A stretch of DNA of 64,000 nucleotides from Epiperipatus broadwayi (GCA_028023455.1 JAQFVV010006506.1:312501-376500), one strand, 5' to 3'; shown: positions 1-10,844, counted from the stretch's first letter. A program made the numbers and translations. The notes: generated from the letters alone by a model not told the origin.

Positions 1-1039
1 CTCAATTTTAAAACAACCATCCTTTACAATGTAATCCAATAAATTTCAATAACACATAAACTAGTAGGCATGTGGGATAAACTATACTTCAACTTAATAA
101 CACCTTTATCAACTAACCATCATGGGCACAGTGTACACAAAATTAGGTATGACTTATTTGTCTAATAACCCCTACTACCAAATATAATGTCCAGTCTATC
201 TATTCAGCACTATGGCACATTAAACTTTAACACATAGAAAAATAAACACTTCCATGAATATACATAAGTTATAAGGCTATGTTATCTATACTTGCATAAT
301 CATCAACATAGTATATTTTTGTTCCCATATAAATAAACCCTACATACGATATTATTTTGATCTTATGTAACCTAATACTAAAATATTATCATTAAAGATC
401 TATCACCTTACATCGCTACATTCATTCCCGAATTTCTATAATAACAAATAAATTCATTTTTTAAAATAACAGTCTAACTAATAAGACAAGATTATTTCAT
501 TTTTTAATAGTTCTCCAACTTAAGCATAAACAATCAGAATCAATGTCATATTTTTAATAATTTAAATAACTCAACTAAAACATTCAGTTCCATTATAATA
601 GAATCATATATTATATTTCCCTTATTTCTTAAATATCTTTACGATATCAATAAAATTATGCATATTCTTAAAGTAACTAAACAAATGATAAATTATGTGT
701 AGGTATCGTGTTTTATATGCACATCCATACATCCACACAAAATAATAAAATACATTATAAAACTATTAATAATTTACATTATTACCATAAGTAATTTTTA
801 TTGGCAATTACTTATCCGATGTATTCTGGATCATGATCTAAATCAAACATTTTATTATCGTTTATTCCACATTATCATACTTTAAAATATATTAAGTTTT
901 TTTTTAGAAAAAATATTAAAGAGTTTTTTTTCTTTACAATAAAAATTTAATTACTATGTTAGTAAATAGTTTAATTTTCTATGTCCCTATGCTCTACCTA
1001 TACTATGAATATTAGTTAAAAAAAATAATTTTAACTTAT

Positions 1040-1233
1040 ATTTACAACAGCTTCATTAGAATTTCTTGCGATAAAATGTTATTTTCTTGATAATAAGTTT
1101 ATTACAGGAAAGTATCTTCTTCTCCTGGTAAAAGCTTAATAATTACACTTTTGACACCAATAACCATGCATGCTCCACTTCTCAACATTGCAACATATAA
1201 TCCAAAATGACTGTTCAAGTTAAATACGGTACA
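1040..1233 (-). other. Coding-like block of E1 conserved with E5
   Basis: Read on minus, this stretch keeps open segments such as FGLYVAMLRSGACMVIG and, one frame later, NLLSRK. E5 at 31716-31915 gives closely similar segments (FGLYITTLRTGACVIID, NLLSRKEHF). Both copies have stops and frame changes. It looks like a decayed protein-coding region of the element. I do not recognise the family. Confidence 0.35.
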
Positions 1234-1536
1234 TTTACTTTTATTCGGTAAGATTTAAACTGATATAATTAATATTTTTCTTATCTCCAAAAACTTTAAG
1301 ATACTAATCATTTATTGCTAGGTAAATATCTAATTTAAATATTCTTAATATTCTTCGTCAATATAATTTTTCAAAAATTCTTGTAATTTTTCCATCTTTA
1401 CTGAGGTTTAATATTTTCTGATACACAATAAACTTCCCTCAGCATTTTTTTCCTGATAACTTAAATTATTTTCCCAAATAATTTTCATAAACTTTTGTAT
1501 GTCCAGCAAACAATAATTCTTAATTTTTAAATATTT

Positions 1537-1740
1537 TTAAATATGATATAAGTCATATTTGGAAATGATCTTAATTTTTATGCTTTCTAGAAAAAATTTC
1601 TGTTTTTGAAACATTTTCGATATTTCTTCAGAAAGAAATATCTCAGCATTCCAAAATAATTGTTTGGTCAAATTTAAAAATTTTTTTCTTTTCAAAAGCA
1701 TTTTTCCATCATATTTTAAATAAGTTCTTTTTTTTTTCAT
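1537..1740 (-). CDS. Second short ORF of E1 (67 aa), unknown
   Basis: This Lys-rich ORF begins 14 bases after the stop of the 58-aa ORF, in another frame. The matching stretch of E5 (about 31294-31400) starts alike (MKKIYLKY against MKKKRTYLKYDGK) but meets a stop after about 20 codons. It may be the continuation of the upstream ORF after a frameshift, or only noise. No domain is visible. Confidence 0.2.
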   Translation of the reverse strand: MKKKRTYLKYDGKMLLKRKKFLNLTKQLFWNAEIFLSEEISKMFQKQKFFLESIKIKIISKYDLYHI

Positions 1741-1754
1741 AAAAATGTTTTATA

Positions 1755-1931
1755 TCATTCTATTTTCCATTTTTGATGAAATTTTTTATATTTTTCCCAT
1801 AAAGTTTTTTCTATAAAATTCAATCGTAAATTAACATGACTTATCAGAATAGGCAAAATTATTGGCTTTAAAGGATAATAACACTTGAATTTTTTCCTCA
1901 ATTCTTTTATATTTAGTGATAACTTCCCCAT
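1755..1931 (-). CDS. Short conserved ORF of E1 (58 aa), unknown function
   Basis: The ORF opens at an ATG in the context TTAAACATG and runs 58 codons to TGA. It starts MGKLSLNIKEL and contains FKCYY, ILPILISHVNLRL. The homologous position in E5 is also open (31098-31283) and shares SLNIK, FKCYY, IILP and LRL, with the same sequence before the ATG. It lies about 1.12 kb from the element start and about 250 bp after the putative promoter. It is basic and hydrophobic with no motif I recognise. Chance ORFs of this length are common in such DNA; the support is shared position and partly shared sequence. Confidence 0.35.
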   Translation of the reverse strand: MGKLSLNIKELRKKFKCYYPLKPIILPILISHVNLRLNFIEKTLWEKYKKFHQKWKIE

Positions 1932-2165
1932 GTTTAAGTTGATGACAAATTGAACAAAAACAGATCAGCAAAGTAAGGAATTATTTAATTTTTTAACAAG
2001 GCATTTCTCTATCCCACGATCTAATAATAATGAGTTAATATCCTTTTTTTCCGAATTAAAAATTATAAAATTGACTATTAGAATATACTTAATTAACTAA
2101 AGTTGCAATGACAGTTACAACAATAGCAAAAATTATAATAATAGTAATCTGAAACATTGGTGCAG

Positions 2166-2206
2166 CTCTTAAATATTCCAGCCTATTCCACCTTTGATTG
2201 GTCCAT
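2166..2206 (-). promoter_or_regulatory. Putative E1 promoter (CCAAT plus TATA-like box)
   Basis: On minus, a GACCAAT box (ATTGG on plus at 2197-2201) is followed by a TATA-like AATATTTAAG (plus 2168-2177). The CCAAT box is about 855 bp from the element start. The same pair lies at the same offset in E5, with flanking sequence conserved. This is inference from motif and position only. Confidence 0.45.
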
Positions 2207-3055
2207 TAACAATACTTACTTCAAACTACCCTGGATAATGAACGCCAGATTAAAGCTCAAACTAATAATAATTTATTAAATATTTATTTTTATTATATTA
2301 TTCAATTGTGAATTAATTTTCATATTTTATTTACACTTAATAACTACTTCAAAATAACTTTTAAAATCCACATTTCAATATTTATTACCATTTCTACCTT
2401 TATTTTAAACCTAACGTATTTATTTTCAACACAAAACATAAATCTAATTTCATCTATTATATTTATTTTAAAAATCTAATATTTATAACAGATGACATCA
2501 TTTTATTTTTAACACAGGTGTGAATTTTACATCACATGATTTTACAAAATTAAATGAGATGCTAATAATTTAAATGAAACTAAATAAATAATTCAATTTA
2601 TCAAATATTACATAAATCAATATTATAGCACAATTTTAAAATAATTATTTTAATATTATAAAATCGAATATACACTTTTTTCCTTACATTATTATTTTTA
2701 ATTAAAGGATTCTTTAAAAAAAACTACTAAATACAATTATTATTATTGAATAATCTATTTATTTAACTTTACAACATTACTTTTAAAATTTACCCTAATT
2801 ATTTATTTATAAGACATTAAATCAATATTTATTCTGGCCAGTTTTCCCAAACATACAATCTTATAATGATTTTTAGCTAACTACTTTCTTACAAATACCA
2901 ACATAATATTATACATCAATTATTTACTTGCCTTAATGAAATTACTCAAAGATCATCAACACATAACATATATCATCTCTTACTTAACTTTAAAATTTAA
3001 AATTTTTCAGTAAATTATTAGAAATAATCCATTCTAACCTGAACAAAAGGGTACA

Positions 3056-3080
3056 ATATATATATATATATATATATATT
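3056..3080. repeat. (TA)n tract between E1 and a PLE fragment
   Basis: Simple TA repeat that begins at the first base beyond the E1 terminus (GGGTACA on plus, 3049-3055). Confidence 0.9.
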
Positions 3081-3296
3081 ATTTTTAGTAATACTTTCAA
3101 TTTTGTAGACTTTATCAACTATATAACATTGAATAATCAAAATGAGACAAACTTTAACAATATCCATAGTTCAATTCAGATTTCCCACAATTCTGTTATC
3201 TTAATATTTGATGATGTATTTTGATATATATATATATTGATTTGTATATTACATATATTGTGGAATGAATACAGATATCAAACTTAATTTATTTAC
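3081..3296 (-). mobile_element. Penelope-like element, 3' end only
   Basis: A short segment between two (TA)n tracts, with a third short TA run inside at 3223-3238. It resembles the 3' non-coding end of the PLE at 22069 onward: both carry, on plus, a run like ACTTTC-ATT...GAC-TTTATCAAC followed by TTTCCCACAATT or TTTCCACAATT. No coding sequence remains. The assignment rests on similarity to the neighbour's tail. Confidence 0.5.
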
Positions 3297-3637
3297 ATAC
3301 ATATATATATATATATATTGTAACGGGATGGCATATTGGGAAATGGAAGAAAACAAGTTTGAACTGGGGTGATGGAAAATCACCACCAACCCCAGTAAAA
3401 TTAAATTATAAGAGATCAATAATTTGCAAAAGTTATCTGTAATTTGGTAAAGATATATTTAAGGGAAAGAATGAGAACTCTCTGAGATATCATTGAGAGA
3501 TCAGTCAGCTACTTCTCAGAGCAACCATAATAATTCTAATTTCAACCAGCATTATCAAAAAGTAAAAGTAATTATAAGTAATACTCAAAATACCATTCAT
3601 CCATCATCATCATTGATGGGAATAAACAAATTAGTAC

Positions 3638-5255
3638 TGTGACACGACAACTTTCTTCCCCTACTAACTGAATTTTAGTTATTAGAATCGTCGTCGAGGG
3701 CGCCACCAAGGATTTCTCTCTTGGAACCTGGTCACGTAACTTTACATAAACCTGGTCTTTATTTATTTTCGAACGACGATTCCCTGATTATAAACTTTGA
3801 TTATAATCTCCCAGGGGTTTTCCTTTAAGAACACTAACTAATTATTATAAATAATTCAAGAATTCAAGAATACGTTGGACAAAAAAAACTTTTAATTTCT
3901 TTTACTACTATTTATTATTAATAACCTTATAATTCTATCCGATCCAGAAAGAACTGACTTACAATTTCTGATTTTCCCTCTGTTTACTTTCTAATTATGC
4001 TTTCCAAATATTTACCATAGATTTACTCATGCCTACACTAATACTGAGAATTCTCGCAGACGTGTATATAAGATGACTTATAGTATTTTTAATCTTTCTT
4101 GAAGTTTATTTTTAAACTCCACTTTCTTTGGTAAATAAATAAATTGCAAAAATCTTACAATGAACGTATAAGTGTCTTTCATTTTCTTATACTTTCAATT
4201 CTTTCCTTATTTTCTACTAACAAACGAGTAACGCCCCAAGGTTCTCTGTTACTTGGCGACACTTTTATACCCCCACCCTGTTGTTACTCTCTAGATCGAA
4301 TAGATATTAAATAATTTAAATACAGTTATTCCAATATTTCATAAAAAAATATTGAACGAAAATTAACATTAATAGATTGCAATATTAAACAAATTTATTT
4401 CCCCCCTCTATTGTTGAAACATTCGTAATAAACATAATAAATGAAAATTAAATTAAAGATAAAGTTCTATTACGCTTTACTTAGAGTTATTATTTGAAAA
4501 GTTTATAATTACCCTGATCGATCAGAGCGGAGTGGCCTGATTTTCATAGGTTTTCCATTCCATTGGTCGTGCCTTTGTCCTTGTACATGCGAATTCCAGG
4601 AGTGTTCCTTTGGTTGTCCAGCTAGCAATATCCGTTTCTTCCATTCCATAACTCTCTCGATAGCTTCATTCAGATGGAGTGGCGGTCAATTCCCCAAAGG
4701 GGAAGGTTGTGATAACTTTAGCCGCTATACATTTGACAAGAGTCCGCAAAATTAAATTTCAATAATAATAATTTGTATTGTTCAAAACACAGCTGCTTTC
4801 TTTATTGTCCTAGCTGGTCTCTAAAGTCAAGTCAACTGATCTGTCTCTAACAGCGATCTTATCTCCACTCTTTCTTATCTTTTTTTTAATTAGCGTAATA
4901 GCAATTACTAACCAAATATTTTTACTTTGTGAAAGTTTCAACAATAGAGTATAATTACTACCAAGAATCTAATTTTGTTTTCTTTTCCCCACCCTTTTAT
5001 CTCTCGAATTTATCTCCGTTTTAATTAAACACTTTTAACATTTTTTTTTTTTTTTAATAAATTATATTCAATTTTATTTGTTTATTTAAAAATAAAAGTT
5101 TAAAATTTTTACCCTTTCCATTAAATCAAAACCATTTGTTAATTAATTCTTTTTTTCATTTTACAAACTATTTAACTTCAAAAATATTTATGACAAATTA
5201 TAAATATGTGAGCTTATATATATATATATATGAGCTGACTTAAAATATCAGCTCA
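3638..5255 (-). repeat. Gypsy 3' LTR
   Basis: This is the left copy of the 1.6-kb direct repeat. In element orientation it starts TGAGCTGA at 5255 and ends GTGTCACA at 3638. The start forms a palindrome, TGAGCTGA and TCAGCTCA around a 9-base loop (5231-5255), followed by a short TA run. The right copy at 9225-10844 matches throughout, with scattered substitutions and small indels. Confidence 0.95.
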
Positions 5256-5266
5256 TTGCCCCATTT
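5256..5266 (-). promoter_or_regulatory. Candidate polypurine tract of the Gypsy element
   Basis: Directly upstream of the 3' LTR in element orientation is AAATGGGGCAA, a short purine-rich run broken by T and C. It is the expected plus-strand primer position. It is weak as a tract, so the call rests mainly on place. Confidence 0.4.
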
Positions 5267-5293
5267 GTCATAAAAAACAATAAAAAAAAAACT

Positions 5294-5635
5294 TTAATTG
5301 CCCCACAGTGACTTGTCCCCTTCCCCCTTACAAGGTTTTAAAGATCTTGTGTTATACGCTCCCTTCTTACCTTTCTTTCCTAGAATCATGAATGCATTGG
5401 GACCACATTTTTGAACGATTTTGTACGGACCTTCAAATAAAGGGAAAATTTTCTTATATTGCTTCTCGCTCATTTTACTCACAGGCTGGGTTTTGACATA
5501 AACCCAATCTCCTATCTTAAAATGTACTGGACTATTATTCCCTCTTTTCTTTCGCTGTTCAGCTTTTTTTTTTAATCTCTCTCTGGCGCAACTTTGATCC
5601 TTCACTATGTCTACTGTTTTATTCTCGGGGGGCAA
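5294..5635 (-). pseudogene. pol: Gypsy integrase C-terminal part
   Basis: This is the last segment of the integrase, in the same frame as the 5678-6637 segment and cut off from it by one TGA (5678-5680). It has a basic helix-like stretch (ARERLKKKAEQRKKR), then the usual C-terminal barrel features GDWVYVKT, FEGPYKIVQK and GPNAF, and ends near a loose match to the family's YNARLLKP tail (YNTRSLKP). The C-terminal domain binds DNA and helps target integration. The reading ends about 40 bp before the 3' LTR. Confidence 0.8.
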
Positions 5636-5677
5636 ACGACACTTGAGAAGAGAAGGTTCCAGATGGCCATAATGTAA

Positions 5678-6637
5678 TCATTCAGGGGCAAACCCCGTAG
5701 ACTCATGGTACGTGCAATTAGTAATTTTCACTATTTGAGGAAATACTTTCACCCAATGTTTATGATTTTCCTTCAAATGTGCCCGAAATAAGTTTCCCAA
5801 TTCCTTCATAACCCTTTCATACGGGTTAGATTGGGGATTTCTTATAGAGGTTAAGATATGGTGTATGTTTTCCTGTTTTATCCAACTTTTCCATTCCCTG
5901 GATATAAATGGCGTCCCATAGTCACTCAAAATTGCACGTGGTCTTCCCACCTGAACGAATTGTTTCTTCTTTAACACAGCAATAGAATTTTTTGTATCGG
6001 CTTTGTGCAATGGATAAGCCCATACCAGCTTCGAAAACACATCGAATGTCACCAAGATATATTTATATCGACGAAACGAAGGTAATGGGCCATAAAAATC
6101 GATGGCCAACAATTCATTTGGGTTTTGGGATATAATAGAAGTCAATATTCCCGCATAATTTTTATTCGCTGGTTTATTTTGTCTGCATCCATGGCACATC
6201 TGAAGTGTATTAATAATCGACCTATACATATTTGGCCAATAATACCACCTCTGTAAAATTTTATTCACTTTAAGAGCACCATAGTGTCCATATATCCTAT
6301 GTACATAATTTATTAAGCGCATTCTTAAGCTTTTGGGTATGACTATTCTCCAGTAATCGGTTCCTTCTTTGACCTGAAACATCAACATTCCGTTTATCAT
6401 TTTATACTGATTTATTATTATTTTTTTTGCGTCGGTTTGCTTGCGTAGGTCAGTATCATTGTAACGTTGTATTATCTTTTTGCATGTGGGATCGGATGAC
6501 TGAAAAATTTTTATCCTCTTCATGTCCCTTTCCATCGACATATCCACATCTATTATAAGTGGAGTTAACCGTGCTCCCTCTAATGTTAAATTTTGGCCTG
6601 TATCCGGTACTGGATTTCGGCTCAATATGTCCGGCAC
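5678..6637 (-). pseudogene. pol: Gypsy integrase, zinc-binding and catalytic core
   Basis: The first residues (PDILSRNP) are the end of RNase H and the start of the linker. A zinc-binding domain follows with His113, His118, Cys148 and Cys151. The catalytic core has Asp180 (LLAIDFYGP), Asp239 (LSDYGTPF) and Glu274 (NPYERVMKEL), with 34 residues between the last two, as in D,D-35-E integrases. All catalytic residues are kept. The frame is continuous with RNase H (6668-7333) and with the C-terminal domain (5294-5635) except for TGA codons. Integrase joins element cDNA to host DNA. Confidence 0.9.
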
Positions 6638-6667
6638 AATATTTTCCTTCCCTGATCAATGAACCAC

Positions 6668-7333
6668 TCAGTAGTTAAATCTTTGTAAATATAACGCCCA
6701 CCTTATAAGCCTATCGTTTGTTAAGTAGCATTTATTTATAAACTCTAGACTCTTGTGATCCGTAATAATTATAATCTCGGATCCTAATAGTAAATGTTTA
6801 AGTTTATTTAACGCCCATATGATGGCCAGCGCTTCTCTTTCTGTAGTCGTATAATTTCTTTCTGCAGAGTTTAAATTTCTACTTAAAAAATACAAGACTT
6901 GCGGGTTTTTTTCTTTATTCTCTTGAAATAATACAGCCCCCAACCCCACTTTACTGCTCTCAGTCTGGAGCATAAAAGGTTTATTAAAATCCGGGTATGT
7001 GAGTATGACGTTTTTTTCAAAATTTTCTTTAATTTTGCTGAATGCCTCGCTTTGTTTTTTAGTCCACTCCCACCTGCTTTCTTTTCTAAGCAATTGTAAA
7101 AGTGCCTCCGTGTCTACAGAAAATTTCTCGTAAAACCTCTGATAAAAACCACATAGGCCTAAGAATGACCTAATTTGTTTTTTATTCTTAGGTTGAGGGA
7201 AACGACTTATAGCGTCAATCTTATCAGGATGAGGTCTCACTCCTTGAGCACAAATGAGATGCCCTAAAAACAAAATTTCTTTTTGCAATATATTACTTTT
7301 TTTAGATTTATCGTCATATTTTTCTGCTGGCAT
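6668..7333 (-). pseudogene. pol: Gypsy RT thumb/connection and RNase H
   Basis: The segment begins within RT (FLGHLICAQGV, then FLGLCGFYQRF) and continues into RNase H. The RNase H acidic residues appear as TESSKVGLGAVL, TTEREALAIIWAL and ITDHKSLEFI. The first site is Glu where the family normally has Asp (TDAS), a likely loss of activity. It ends at TGA (6668-6670), and a second TGA follows at 6656-6658 before the frame reopens into integrase. The frame joins the RT segment across an A7 run at 7297-7303. RNase H removes the RNA template during cDNA synthesis. Confidence 0.9.
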
Positions 7334-8277
7334 TCTTGAAAAAATATATTTAAACTTTCCAAATGTTCTTGAGGTGACCGTGATGCTATAACAACGTCAT
7401 CCATATAATATACAATAAGTTGTTTTACCCTATCGGATAACACCTGGTCCAAACATCGAAGCAACCCCAACCCACTGTTAACTAACCCAAATGGCACTCG
7501 CTGGAACACATATGTATATCCCTCATATCTAAATGCGGTGTATTTTTGGTCTTCTATATGTAATGGCATCTGCCAATAACTCGATGTTAGATCGAAAGAC
7601 GAAAAATATTTCTTCTCTTGGAATTCCAATAGTAAGTCTGTGATACACAGCGGCACATCTCTATCAGGAATCGTAATGGCGTTTAACTGACGCGCATCTA
7701 AACACACTCTCATTGAAGGGTCTTTTTTTTTTACTATCACCAGAGGATTTATATATGGGGATTGCTGTTTTTTTATGATACCCCATTTTTCCATCTGTTG
7801 TATTTGTTTGTCTACTTCGCTTTTATATTTAACTGGAATGGGGTATGACCTGCCCTGGAAGTGAGTCTCTGTTTTTACTTTGATACGATGCGTATAGCCC
7901 TTTATAATCCCAGGATTCGTAGCAAACACTTGTTTGTGCCGCTGCAATATCTCTCTAAGTTGGTCTTTCCCTTCACTATTATCCTTTTCTAACTTCCTTA
8001 CTTTATCGTCTATCTCCATATCAATATCATCTACTCTCACATATGCTATCCTATTGCTTAGTTTATTATGATCACTAAAGGGTACTTTTTCATTTTTTAT
8101 TATTACTACCTTTTCATTAAAATTGATTTTTGTCCCTGTTTGATACATAAAGTCAGACCCCAGTATCATATCTTCTATTAAACCTGGCATAGATAATAGC
8201 GTATGTTGTATTATTTTTTTTTTCCCACTTGTATTTCTCCATATACTTGCACGGGGTCGAGTTTGACTTTTTCCCAT
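7264..8277 (-). pseudogene. pol: Gypsy protease end and reverse transcriptase
   Basis: Residues 38-43 (ILGSDF) are the C-terminal protease signature. RT follows: a Pro-rich entry (SYPIPVKYKSEVDKQI), the first catalytic Asp in SSFDLTSSYWQMPL (about residue 229), the FGLVNSG motif and YMDD at 291-294, so the polymerase triad is intact. The first about 25 residues of this frame do not look like protease. Another frame across the same bases does, which points to two indels, one probably in the A10 run at 8214-8223. RT copies the element RNA into DNA. Confidence 0.9.
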
Positions 8278-9022
8278 TTGCCATAGTTATTTCCGATTTC
8301 TTTAATGGTAACGTATGCAGTGATCCCTTCTGACTTCTGATTTGATTGAGCATTTTGTTCGAGATTATGGAGACCTGACTTCCCAAGTCCAACAGAGCTT
8401 GTACTTCAATCCCCTGTAATTTTACTGCAATTACAGGGCACGTTTGCTCCGCCATTATCTGAATTTTTTCTTCTTCTTCTATAATAATGTTTAATAATTT
8501 GAGATGCGTTTCTTCTCCCTCTTCTTGTTGCTGCATGTTTTCCTCATCCATTAGTGCTTCCAAGACTTCTTCTAACCCTTTGTGTATGCACGTCTTTAAC
8601 CTATTCCGTATATTTCTTGGCATATTTCTGCTTATTTTATTCATAATCTGGCATTCTGGAATCGGATATTCAATTACTCTTCTTAACTTCGTCATTTGTC
8701 TCAAGAAAAATTGTCTATACCCCATCCCCTTTTCTTTTGAATATTTTTCCGTTTCTATGTCCCTTTGTAATCTTTCTTGCCTTTCTATGTTCCAAAATCT
8801 TCGTATAAGAGCTTTAGTGTACTGTTTAAAACTATCGGGCTTCTCATATATAGTTCTCCACCATTCTCTTGCTGTGCCTTCCAGATAGCTACTTGCTATG
8901 ATTATTTTTACCTTCTCTCCTACTTTGTATATATCAAAACACTCTTCTAAACTTTCTATGTGTTCGAATAATGTTTCCTCATTTTTCCCTTCGAAAATTA
9001 TTATCTCCATTCCGTCTTGCAT
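8153..9022 (-). CDS. gag: Gypsy Gag followed by start of protease
   Basis: The 289-codon ORF starts at ATG 9022, about 200 bp inside the 5' LTR. Residues 1 to about 165 look like a retrotransposon Gag core (LEGTAREWW, then a basic helix and RRFW). A Gln/Glu-rich linker follows. From about 192 it reads as an aspartic protease with LLDLGSQVSIIS: the active-site triplet is Asp212-Leu-Gly instead of Asp-Ser/Thr-Gly, probably inactivating. I see no CCHC zinc knuckle between Gag and protease. The last about 40 codons run out of the protease frame. Gag forms the particle; protease matures it. Confidence 0.85.
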   Translation of the reverse strand: MQDGMEIIIFEGKNEETLFEHIESLEECFDIYKVGEKVKIIIASSYLEGTAREWWRTIYEKPDSFKQYTKALIRRFWNIERQERLQRDIETEKYSKEKGMGYRQFFLRQMTKLRRVIEYPIPECQIMNKISRNMPRNIRNRLKTCIHKGLEEVLEALMDEENMQQQEEGEETHLKLLNIIIEEEEKIQIMAEQTCPVIAVKLQGIEVQALLDLGSQVSIISNKMLNQIRSQKGSLHTLPLKKSEITMANGKKSNSTPCKYMEKYKWEKKNNTTYAIIYARFNRRYDTGV

Positions 9023-9172
9023 TTTTACTCGAGTTATATTTTCAATTATTTCCTATAGTACTAACTCCCCCCAATGGAGTCCTGACCCCGTAATCCCATC
9101 TGAAATCCACCCCCTTACTAAAAAATTTACTCTCTCTTTTAACTCTAATCTCTGGGCGTTTCTCTTGTTAAT

Positions 9173-9196
9173 GAGCCCGACATGTTGGAAGCGCCA
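9173..9196 (-). promoter_or_regulatory. Candidate tRNA primer-binding site
   Basis: On minus, TGGCGC starts at 9196 and runs through CCAAC and GGGCTC. This resembles the complement of a tRNA-Lys 3' end (TGGCGCCCAACGTGGGGCTC) with small insertions. It lies 28 bp inside the 5' LTR edge, whereas most Gypsy primer sites abut the LTR. Tentative. Confidence 0.35.
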
Positions 9197-9224
9197 TTTT
9201 CTAACTTTCCCCCCCTCACTCCTC

Positions 9225-10844
9225 TGTGACACGACAACTTTCTTTCTTCCCCTACTAACTGAATTTTAGTTATTAGAATCGTCGTCGAGGGCGCCACCAA
9301 GGATTTCTCTCTTGGAACCTGGTCACGTAACTTTACATAAACCTGGTCTTTATTTATTTTCGAACGACGATTCCCTGATTATAAACTTTGATTATAATCT
9401 CCCAGGGGTTTTCCTTTAAGAACACTAACTAATTATTATAAATAATTCGAGAATTCAAGAATACGTTGGACAAAAAAAACTTTTAATTTCTTTTACTACT
9501 ATTTATTATTAATAACCTTATAATTCTATCCGATCCAGAAAGAACTGACTTACAATTTCTGATTTTCCCTCTGTTTACTTTCTAATTATGCTTCCCAAAT
9601 ATTTACCATAGATTTACTCGCGCCTACACTAATACTGAGAATTCTCGCAGACATGTATATAAGACGACTTATAGTATTTTTAATCTTTCTTGAAGTTTAT
9701 TTTTAAACTCCACTTTCTTTGGTAAATAAATAAATTGCAAAAATCTTACAATGAACGTATAAGTGTCTTTCGTTTTCTTATACTTTCAATTCTTTCCTTA
9801 TTTTCTACTAACAAACGAGTAATGCCCTAAGGTTCTCTGTTACTTGGCGACGCTTTTATACCCCCACCCTGTTGTTACTCTCTAGATCGAATAGATATTA
9901 AATAATTTAAATACAGTTATTCCAATATTTCATAAAAAAATATTGAACGAAAATTAACATTAATAGATTGCAATATTAAACAAATTTATTTCCCCCTTCT
10001 ATTGCTGAAACATTCGTAATAAACATAATAAATGAAAATTAAATTAAAGATAAAGTTCTATTACGCTTTACTTAGAGTTCTCATTATTTGAAAAGTTTAT
10101 AATTACCCTGATCGATCAGAGCGGAGTGGCCTGATTTTCATAGGTTTTCCATTCCATTGGTCGTGCCTTTGTCCTTGTACATGCGAATTCCATGAGTGTT
10201 CCTTTGGTTGTCCGGCTAGCAATATCCGTTTCTTCCATTCCATAACTCTCTCGATAGCTTCATTCAGATGGAGTGGCGGTCAATTCCCCAAAGAGGAAGG
10301 TTGTGATAACTTTAGCCACTATACATTTGACAAGAGTCTGCAAAATTAAATTTCAATAATAATAATTTTTATTGTTCGAAACACAGCTGCTTTCTTTATT
10401 GTCCTAGCTGGTCTCTAAAGTCAAGTCAACTGATCTCTCTCTAACAGCGATCTTATCTCCACTCTTTCTTATCTTTTTTTTTTAATTAGCGTAATAGCAA
10501 TTACTAACCAAATATTTTTACTTTGTGAAAGTTTCAACAATAGAGTATAATTACTACCAAGAATCTAATTTTGTTTTCTTTTCCCCACCCTTTTATCTCT
10601 CGAATTTTTCTCCCTTTTAATTAAACACTTTTAACATTTTTTTTTTTTTTAATAAATTATATTCAATTTTATTTGTTTATTTCAAAATAAAAGTTCAAAA
10701 TTTTTACCCTTTCCATTAAATCACAACCATTTGTTAATTAATTCTTTTTTTCATTTTACAAACTATTTAACTTCAAAAATATTTATGACTAATTATAAAT
10801 ATGTGAGCTTATATATATATGAGCTGACTTAAAATATCAGCTCA
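9225..10844 (-). repeat. Gypsy 5' LTR
   Basis: The right copy of the LTR, with TGAGCTGA at 10844 (element start) and GTGTCACA at 9225. It should carry the promoter of the element; no clean TATA box was fixed. The target duplication GTAC follows at 10845-10848. Confidence 0.95.

Larger units (their letters stand above)
1..3055 (-). mobile_element. E1: TA-flanked large element, start at 3055, cut by window edge
   Basis: Read on minus, the block starts TGTACCC at 3055, directly beside a (TA)n tract. Its first 230 bp align by eye with the start of E5 (29058 onward, plus strand). The homology continues through the promoter area (2160-2270 with 29840-29960), a short ORF (1755-1931 with 31098-31283) and the distal part (1-170 with 32800-32940). 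I judge identity at roughly 80% in the clearer stretches. The element lacks the Merlin insertion found in E5, so it shows the empty site. No transposase, RT or integrase is recognisable. The far end lies outside the window. Class unknown; see findings. Confidence 0.75.
3638..10844 (-). mobile_element. Complete Ty3/Gypsy LTR retrotransposon, 7.2 kb, coding frames broken
   Basis: Two LTRs of 1618 and 1620 bp (3638-5255 and 9225-10844) enclose a 3.97-kb interior that encodes, on minus, gag, protease, RT, RNase H and integrase in the Ty3/Gypsy order. The LTRs run TG...CA. The flanks GTAC (3634-3637) and GTAC (10845-10848) form a 4-bp target duplication. The LTRs differ at a few dozen sites (about 2% by eye), which implies a fairly recent insertion. 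Pol has three in-frame TGA codons and frame changes at A-runs, so this copy looks non-autonomous. There is no env-like ORF. Confidence 0.95.

Noticed and set aside
8487-9269. Plus-strand ORFs of 133 and 123 aa
   Set aside because: Antisense shadow of the Gypsy gag and leader.
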